Shown piece after piece: positions 6,689 to 11,560 of a DNA stretch of 11,560 nucleotides. Each line of letters starts with the position of its first letter. Position 1 is the first letter of the stretch. The translations under genes were made by a program, and so were the position numbers. Source of the stretch: Gemmatimonadota bacterium (GTDB lineage Bacteria; Gemmatimonadota; Gemmatimonadetes; Gemmatimonadales; Gemmatimonadaceae); assembly GCA_003222065.1 (NCBI GenBank), contig QHUV01000022.1:1-11560 (forward strand), read 5' to 3'. The notes beneath the pieces were generated by a model. That model was given only the letters and a program-made list of their open reading frames with translations. It searched no databases and was not told the DNA's origin.

Positions 6689-7636
6689 GTGCCACCACGC
6701 ATCGTCGACCCACGCATCACCGAAAAGCGCAATCCTCGCACGGCGAACATCGACCTTGCGTCGCCAATCGAGATCGTCGATCTCATTGCCGCCGAGGACG
6801 CGCGCGTACCCGAGGCCGTGCGCTCACAGCGCGAGCAAATCGCGCGCGCGATCGAGGAGGCCGAGGCGACATTTCGGCGCGGCGGACGCCTCTTCTACGT
6901 CGGCGCCGGCACGTCGGGGCGTCTCGGCGTGCTCGACGCGTCCGAGATGCCGCCGACCTACGGCACCGATCCGGAGATGGTGCAGGGAATCATCGCCGGA
7001 GGGCACAAGGCACTCACGCGCTCCCAGGAGGGCGCGGAAGATCGACTTGAGTCGGCGGTCGAGGACCTGAGCGCCCATGGTGTCCGCAAGGGCGATTTCG
7101 TCATCGGCATCGCCGCCTCCGGGACGACACCATACGTGCGGCGCGCGCTCGCCTACGCGCGCGAGATCGGCGCGCGAACGGGGTTGGTTGCGTGCTCGCC
7201 GCCGCCTGACGAGACGGTGCGTCTCGTCGACATTCTCATTCTGCCAATCACGGGACCCGAAGTGGTCACCGGCTCGACGCGAATGAAGGCGGGGACGGCA
7301 ACGAAGCTGGTGCTCAACACCATCACGAGCGGCGCGATGATTCGACTCGGCAAGACATATGGCAATCTCATGGTCGATCTCCGCGCAACGAACAAGAAGC
7401 TCGAGGATCGGAGCGAGCGGATCATCGCCGAGGTGTGTGAGCTCTCGCGCGAAGAGGCGCGGGCGCTCCTCGATCGCGCCGGCGGCACGGTGAAGACGGC
7501 TATCGTTATGCACTTCCTCGGCGCCTCGCGCCAGGCCGCCGACCAGGCGTTGACGCGGGCGGGCGGCATCATTCGCCGCGCCGTCGGGCGCGAGCCGCCG
7601 CCGGTCGCCGACGATACGCCGAGGCGGACGCCGTGA
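6689..7636 (+). CDS. murQ: N-acetylmuramic acid 6-phosphate etherase MurQ
   Basis: MurQ removes the D-lactyl ether from MurNAc-6-phosphate, giving GlcNAc-6-phosphate and D-lactate in cytoplasmic peptidoglycan recycling. The 315-aa protein is full length for the family. It has an N-terminal NPRT(A)NIDL segment and a SIS sugar-phosphate fold with GAGTSGR (72-78) and ASGTTPYV (143-150). Catalytic E86 lies in DASE and E117 in GAED (matching E. coli E83 and E114). The signature EVVTGSTRMKAGTA starts near 191. A small UBA-like helical tail follows from ~253. The start is GTG with no Shine-Dalgarno, and the family N-terminus fits this start well. The last bases overlap anmK as GTGA. No MurNAc phosphotransferase system is adjacent, so substrate most likely comes from AnmK rather than from uptake with phosphorylation. 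Confidence 0.97.
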   Translation: MPPRIVDPRITEKRNPRTANIDLASPIEIVDLIAAEDARVPEAVRSQREQIARAIEEAEATFRRGGRLFYVGAGTSGRLGVLDASEMPPTYGTDPEMVQGIIAGGHKALTRSQEGAEDRLESAVEDLSAHGVRKGDFVIGIAASGTTPYVRRALAYAREIGARTGLVACSPPPDETVRLVDILILPITGPEVVTGSTRMKAGTATKLVLNTITSGAMIRLGKTYGNLMVDLRATNKKLEDRSERIIAEVCELSREEARALLDRAGGTVKTAIVMHFLGASRQAADQALTRAGGIIRRAVGREPPPVADDTPRRTP

Positions 7637-8802
7637 GCTCGTTAGGCATCCGGCGGGATGACGCGCACGTCTACGTCGGGGTGATGAGCGGGACGTCGCT
7701 CGACGGCATCTCCGCCGCCGTCGCGCGCTTCCCTGACCGGCTTGGCGCGCCCGGCGCGAAGGGAGACCAACGCGCCTCGCTGCTGGCGTTTCGCGTGACA
7801 CCCTACAACGACGAGCAACACGCTCGGCTGCGACAGGCGCTGAGCGGCGGCACGGCGGAGGAGTACTGCCGGCTCGCGTTCGATCTCGGCGGCTGGCTCG
7901 CCGAGGCGGTGATCGGCGTCATCGCCGACGCCGGCGTCGCACGCGAGGAGGTGCGGGCCGTTGGATCGCATGGCCAGTCGATCTGGCACGAGCCACTCCA
8001 TTCCACGTGGCAGCTGGGCGAGGCGGCCGTGATCGCCGAGCGCACGGGGATCGACGTCGTGAGCGACTTCCGCGTCCGCGACGTGGCGGCCGGCGGTCAC
8101 GGCGCGCCGCTCGTGTCGATGGCCGACGCCCTGATCTTCTCGGGGGACACGTGGCGGGCACTGCAGAACATCGGCGGCATCGGCAACGTCACCGTCGTCC
8201 CGCCTAACGGGGCCATCGACGGCGTCCGCGCGTTCGACACGGGTCCGGGAGCGAGTGTGATCGATCGGGTCGTGCGATCATTGCGGCCGGACCTACCGTA
8301 CGACGTCGACGGCCGTCTCGCCGCCGCCGGACGTCCGATCGACAAGCTCGTCACCGAACTGCTCGCGGCGCCGTACTTCGCCAGCCCGCCACCCAAGTCG
8401 ACGGGGCCGGAGCTCTTCGATGCTGGCTATGTGCAAACACTCATCGATCGCGCGCGCTCTCTTCATCGCAGCGCGACCACCGAGGACATCGTCGCAACCG
8501 CGACCGCCCTCACCGCGCACAGCATCGCTGATGCCTATCGACGCTTTCTTCCCGAGCCGATCACCGAGGTCCTCGTCTCCGGCGGTGGCGCGCGCAACCC
8601 CACGCTCGTCGGCATGATTCGCGAGTTGATCGCGCCCGTCCGCGTCCGCCGGTTCGAAGAGGAGTTTTTTGACGGCGAGGCGAAGGAAGCAGTCGCATTC
8701 GCGCTCCTCGCGTATCTCCACGTGAATGGGCGGGCAGGCAACGTCCCGCGCGCGACGGGGGCTCGGGGGCAGAGGATGCTAGGCAAGCTTACGCCTCGGT
8801 AG
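7633..8802 (+). CDS. anmK: Anhydro-N-acetylmuramic acid kinase AnmK
   Basis: AnmK opens the 1,6-anhydro ring and phosphorylates anhMurNAc with ATP to give MurNAc-6-phosphate, the substrate of MurQ encoded just upstream. The 389-aa product has the N-terminal phosphate loop GVMSGTSLDG (16-25), GHGAPLV (155-161), the NIGGI motif (179-183), FDTGPG with catalytic D202, KSTGPE (255-260), GGGARNP (317-323) and DGEAKEAVAFALL. Two motif variants are noted: Ser27 follows DGI where the E. coli and Pseudomonas enzymes have Asp, and Gly replaces Ala in NIGGIGN. The GTG start overlaps the murQ TGA by four bases, a clear translational coupling. The gene carries two CGTTAGGC octamers, one only a few codons after the start. 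Confidence 0.97.
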   Translation: MSSLGIRRDDAHVYVGVMSGTSLDGISAAVARFPDRLGAPGAKGDQRASLLAFRVTPYNDEQHARLRQALSGGTAEEYCRLAFDLGGWLAEAVIGVIADAGVAREEVRAVGSHGQSIWHEPLHSTWQLGEAAVIAERTGIDVVSDFRVRDVAAGGHGAPLVSMADALIFSGDTWRALQNIGGIGNVTVVPPNGAIDGVRAFDTGPGASVIDRVVRSLRPDLPYDVDGRLAAAGRPIDKLVTELLAAPYFASPPPKSTGPELFDAGYVQTLIDRARSLHRSATTEDIVATATALTAHSIADAYRRFLPEPITEVLVSGGGARNPTLVGMIRELIAPVRVRRFEEEFFDGEAKEAVAFALLAYLHVNGRAGNVPRATGARGQRMLGKLTPR

Positions 8803-8829
8803 ATCTGAAGGACGGGAACCGCATAAACA

Positions 8830-8874
8830 GCGGTATCCGCACTTCACGCGGTATCCGCAGTTCACGCAGTCCGC
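8830..8874. repeat. 18-base tandem repeat with hairpin-forming units
   Basis: Units 8830-8847 and 8848-8865 are GCGGTATCCGC plus seven more bases and differ at one position. A decayed third copy follows to 8874. Each unit holds GCGG-TAT-CCGC, a four-base stem with a three-base loop, and CCGC at 8819-8822 can also pair with the first GCGG. The array fills the gap between convergent anmK and the FHA protease gene and could act as a weak terminator in both directions. It has too few units and no spacers, so it is not CRISPR. Confidence 0.7.
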
Positions 8875-8877
8875 CCG

Positions 8878-10248
8878 TTACGGCCGAAGGATCGCCCCCC
8901 CCTGCCCCTTCAACATCCCGACGAGCTCCGAAGTAGGCACCGCATATGTGAGCTTGCCTTGACTCCGCGGCTCCCCGCCGAATACGACGCCGACCACCCA
9001 GCCATTCGCATCGAAGATCGGGCTGCCACTCGATCCGTGACTCGCGTACGCGTCCACCTGTAGGAGATCTGGTAAGAGTTTGCTCACTGTGCCAGCCGTT
9101 AGGCTCGTCTTCACCAGGTTGCCCTCCATCGGCGTGTCGAGGGCGTGGGGGAAGCCGATCGTCACGACGGGCGAGCCGGCGTGCAGATCGCCCAGCGTGC
9201 GCGCGACGCCGGCGACGATCGGATAGCGTCCCCGTTCGTCCACCTGGACGAGCGCGAGATCGACCGTCGAGTCGGGGGCCACGGCGACGACGTGGGCGTG
9301 CAGCAAGACGTCTGTATTCGCGTACTTCAGACCGAGCCGCGTTGCCGGACGACCCGAAATCGGCGAGCGCACGTTGTGCCTGTTCGTGACCAGTAAGCCG
9401 CTGGTCGTCACACCGAACGCTGTGCCGCCATACGGTTTGCCATCCAGCTCGGTCGCGAGAAACGCGATCGCCGCGTCGTTCTGCACGCTTATTCTCGTGA
9501 GATCGAGCAGAGCGATGCCCTGCTTGATCGTCTCTCGACGGCGCAGCTCATTCTTGAGAGAGTCGAGTTGCACAGAGGTAGCAGTCGCGCTGGTGGATCG
9601 CACGCGCTGCGCCAGTTCCGCGTCCTGCTGACGGAGCGCGCTCGCGAAGGTGGTGTCGCCGAAGGCCGCAAGCCGTGCCTGCAGGTCCGCCGCGGTCGAG
9701 TCGCTGCGCGCGAGTAGCTGCATCAGCTCGCTCACCTGCGAGCGCGCCTCGCGGTGGCCCATCCAGTATGCCGCGGCAACGGCCGCCAGCAGCAGAACGA
9801 GCGACGCGGTCAGCACGCGGCGCATACCGGCGGTCTCGCGGCGCACCGCAACCTTCACCCGTTCGCCGGTCGAGACGCGTGGTCCCGAGGAGCGCACGGC
9901 GGTACGAGGAACTTCGGCGGCGGTCGCCGCCGAAGTTCCATCGGTTTGGACTTCGATCTGCGGACCCTCGGCACCAAGCCAGATCACGTCGCCATCGTTT
10001 AGAGTTTCCTCACCGACGATGCGCAGGCCGTTGACGAACGTCCCATTCGTGCTCGCACGATCGCGAATCCGGTACGTGCCGTCGGTGCCGGCGACGATCT
10101 CCGCGTGCCGCGACGAGACGTCGAGGTCCTCGTTAGGATCGAATCGGAGATCCGACTCCAAATGGCGGCCGATCGTGACAAGCCGCTTGTCGAAGCGCTC
10201 GTGGTGGCCACCGCGCGCTCCGGTGAGGATGCGCAGCTCGATGGACAT
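8878..10248 (-). CDS. Membrane-anchored FHA domain-trypsin-like serine protease
   Basis: The 456-aa protein joins a cytoplasmic phosphothreonine reader to an extracytoplasmic protease. Residues 1-100 are an FHA domain: IGR (26-28), SSRH (45-48), STNGT (66-70) and VNG (72-74). An Arg-rich linker leads to one membrane helix (~143-163). Residues 165-245 look like a coiled coil. A trypsin/HtrA-like (S1C type) domain follows with H291 in TNRHNV, D330 in TVDLAL and S407 in GSSGSP, so the triad is complete. No PDZ domain is present, unlike DegP. Positive residues before the helix favour FHA inside and protease outside. Its ATG follows directly on the phosphatase TAG, with GAGGGG four bases upstream, implying coupled synthesis. 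The FHA domain probably reads a phosphoprotein controlled by that phosphatase and its kinase; the target and the protease substrate are unknown. Confidence 0.92.
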   Translation of the reverse strand: MSIELRILTGARGGHHERFDKRLVTIGRHLESDLRFDPNEDLDVSSRHAEIVAGTDGTYRIRDRASTNGTFVNGLRIVGEETLNDGDVIWLGAEGPQIEVQTDGTSAATAAEVPRTAVRSSGPRVSTGERVKVAVRRETAGMRRVLTASLVLLLAAVAAAYWMGHREARSQVSELMQLLARSDSTAADLQARLAAFGDTTFASALRQQDAELAQRVRSTSATATSVQLDSLKNELRRRETIKQGIALLDLTRISVQNDAAIAFLATELDGKPYGGTAFGVTTSGLLVTNRHNVRSPISGRPATRLGLKYANTDVLLHAHVVAVAPDSTVDLALVQVDERGRYPIVAGVARTLGDLHAGSPVVTIGFPHALDTPMEGNLVKTSLTAGTVSKLLPDLLQVDAYASHGSSGSPIFDANGWVVGVVFGGEPRSQGKLTYAVPTSELVGMLKGQGGAILRP

Positions 10249-11560
10249 CTAGCCCCTCGGTGTCGGGGCGGATGACGGGGTGGGGTGCGTCGAGTCGATC
10301 CGCCCGCTGTCGGTGGCGCGCGACCGAGCGCTGTCGCTCACCACCGGCCGTACACTGTCCGCCAATGGCGCCACTTTTTGCGCCGTGCGCAGGATGAACC
10401 AGATGGCGGTCGCGACGAGCGCAACGAGCAAGGCGATGGCGATCACCCGCCCGGTCTGTCGCCGGGTCGGCGACACCGCCGGCGTTCCCGTCACCGGCGT
10501 CGGCGCCGTTGAGAAATCGTCCGCGAGCTCCGGGGGAGGGCTGCCTAACGACGAACCCGCCGCCGGCGGCTCGACCACCACCGGCGGCTCGACGCTCGGC
10601 ATGAGCGTTGGTTTGGACGTGCGGCGCGGCGGACCGTCGGTCGCCGGCGGAATCTCCGCCGTCACTGCCGAGGTCTGCCCCGTCTCGGGGAGGGGGAACA
10701 CACGATGCCCGACTTCGTCGGCGGTGCCGGGTGGATTCAACAGCGAGCCGTCGAAGCGGGCGGCGATGACCGTGATGTTGTCCGGCCCACCATTCTCGTT
10801 CGCGCGGTCGATCAACCGCTTGCACGCCGATACCAGATCCGGCTCTTCGGTGACGATGCGCGCGATCTCGTCCTTGCCAACCTGTCCCGAGAGGCCGTCG
10901 CTGCAGAGCACGAGCACGTCGCCGCGACGAACCTGCTGATGCGTAAGGTCGATCTTGATGAGCGGCTCGGGGCCGAGCGCTTGGAGGATGATGTTGCGCC
11001 GCTCGCTTTGCGCCGCTTCCTCCTCGGTGAGCTCGCCCGCCTCGATGAGCTTCTGCATCAACGACTGGTCCTTCGTGATCTGCCGGGCGACTCCGTCACG
11101 CACGAGATACGCGCGGCTGTCGCCCACCTGTGCGACGTACAGCATGTCGCCGAGGAGACCGGCAACCGTTGCCGTCGTGCCCATGCCGCGATACTCGGTA
11201 TGGCTCGCGGCGAATGCGTGGATCTGCTGGTTGGCGGCCGCGGTCGCGCGCTTGATCGAGCGCACGAACTGCTCGGGATCATGTGTGTCGGCCGCGATCC
11301 ACTTCTCGCGCATCTCGCCCAGCACGACCTCGACGGCCATCGCGCTCGCAATCTCGCCGGCGGCGGCGCCGCCCATGCCGTCGGCGACCATGAACAGCGT
11401 GCCTTTCGAGCCGAGCGTGTGGCGGCGCACTTCCGGCTGGAGCGTCGCATTGTCGGTCGAGAGGTCGACGACGACGAATGCGTCCTCGTTATGCTCCCGC
11501 GTCCGACCGACATCCGTGCGGCCGAAGACGTTGACGACGACATCACCGTGCGGATCAGCC
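10249..11560 (-). CDS. PP2C-type Ser/Thr protein phosphatase with C-terminal membrane helix (5' end cut by window)
   Basis: This metal-dependent phosphatase dephosphorylates Ser/Thr-phosphorylated proteins in the cytoplasm. The reading frame stays open to the right edge (first whole codon at 11559), giving 436 visible residues. GTG 11430 is an internal codon, because the first PP2C motif, RTREHNED with E25-D26, lies upstream of it. Later motifs are VADGMGG (D60), VGDSRAY (D147), CSDGL (D221) and GGPDNIT (D260), which are the usual metal-binding and structural residues. A Pro/Thr-rich linker (~273-368) leads to one membrane helix (~370-390) and a ~45-residue Ser/Arg/Pro-rich extracytoplasmic tail. 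The layout matches mycobacterial PstP: phosphatase inside, one helix, short outside part. The gene is followed at once by the FHA-protease gene. A Hanks-type kinase would be the expected partner but is not in the window. Confidence 0.93.
   Translation of the reverse strand, partial: ADPHGDVVVNVFGRTDVGRTREHNEDAFVVVDLSTDNATLQPEVRRHTLGSKGTLFMVADGMGGAAAGEIASAMAVEVVLGEMREKWIAADTHDPEQFVRSIKRATAAANQQIHAFAASHTEYRGMGTTATVAGLLGDMLYVAQVGDSRAYLVRDGVARQITKDQSLMQKLIEAGELTEEEAAQSERRNIILQALGPEPLIKIDLTHQQVRRGDVLVLCSDGLSGQVGKDEIARIVTEEPDLVSACKRLIDRANENGGPDNITVIAARFDGSLLNPPGTADEVGHRVFPLPETGQTSAVTAEIPPATDGPPRRTSKPTLMPSVEPPVVVEPPAAGSSLGSPPPELADDFSTAPTPVTGTPAVSPTRRQTGRVIAIALLVALVATAIWFILRTAQKVAPLADSVRPVVSDSARSRATDSGRIDSTHPTPSSAPTPRG
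10253..10258 (-). promoter_or_regulatory. Ribosome binding site for the FHA-protease gene
   Basis: GAGGGG on the minus strand lies four bases before ATG 10248, inside the last codons of the phosphatase gene. It supports that start and coupled translation. Confidence 0.65.

Noticed and set aside
6824..7801. 325-codon minus-strand frame opposite murQ and anmK
   Set aside because: It spans two well-supported enzymes in the antisense frame, with Arg-rich composition and no recognisable motif.
8830..8874. Possible CRISPR array
   Set aside because: The units are directly adjacent with no spacers, there are only about two and a half copies, and there are no cas genes.
11428..11430. GTG as the start of the phosphatase gene
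   Set aside because: The frame continues upstream and encodes the essential first PP2C motif, so this codon is internal.

Overview
The window is GC-rich, gene-dense DNA from what looks like a free-living, diderm (outer-membrane-bearing) bacterium. Evidence for the outer membrane is two lipobox proteins, an outer-membrane beta-barrel ending in Phe, and a complete anhydro-MurNAc recycling pair. My best guess at lineage is Gemmatimonadota or a relative in the FCB group, based on general gene style and two candidate TAnnTTT(G) promoter elements. That placement is inference only; no rRNA or marker gene is present. No mobile element, CRISPR array, tRNA or rRNA was seen. No stretch longer than about 110 bases lacks a gene.

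Layout from left to right. (1) Minus-strand operon 3042 to 22: an ABC half-exporter, then a soluble histidine kinase (ATGA overlap), then a stand-alone receiver domain that overlaps the kinase end in another frame. (2) A divergent 108-base gap, then a plus-strand Gly-zipper lipoprotein at 3151-4044. (3) A near-perfect long hairpin at 4049-4131 fills the gap between the convergent lipoprotein and ggt. (4) Minus-strand operon 6618 to 4134: a small beta-barrel protein followed after one base by gamma-glutamyltransferase. (5) A divergent 70-base gap with a 7-base tandem repeat, then the plus-strand operon murQ-anmK (GTGA overlap). (6) A convergent gap holding an 18-base tandem repeat. (7) Minus-strand operon from the right edge to 8878: a membrane-anchored PP2C phosphatase, cut by the window edge, followed immediately by an FHA-TM-trypsin-like protease.

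How the genes work together. murQ and anmK are consecutive steps of peptidoglycan recycling: AnmK makes MurNAc-6-phosphate and MurQ cleaves it to GlcNAc-6-phosphate and D-lactate. The phosphatase and the FHA protease look like one membrane signalling unit: a cytoplasmic phospho-Thr reader is joined through one membrane segment to an extracytoplasmic serine protease, and is coupled to a Ser/Thr phosphatase. This is the most promising candidate for a little-described system here. The ABC-kinase-receiver operon is a second signalling module, with neither an obvious sensor domain nor an output domain.

Across all operons, a dispersed octamer CGTTAGGC (and the shorter CGTTAGG) recurs about once per kb in several reading frames. 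It often forces codons such as TTA and CTA. This is a genome-scale DNA-level signal that the gene annotation does not explain.
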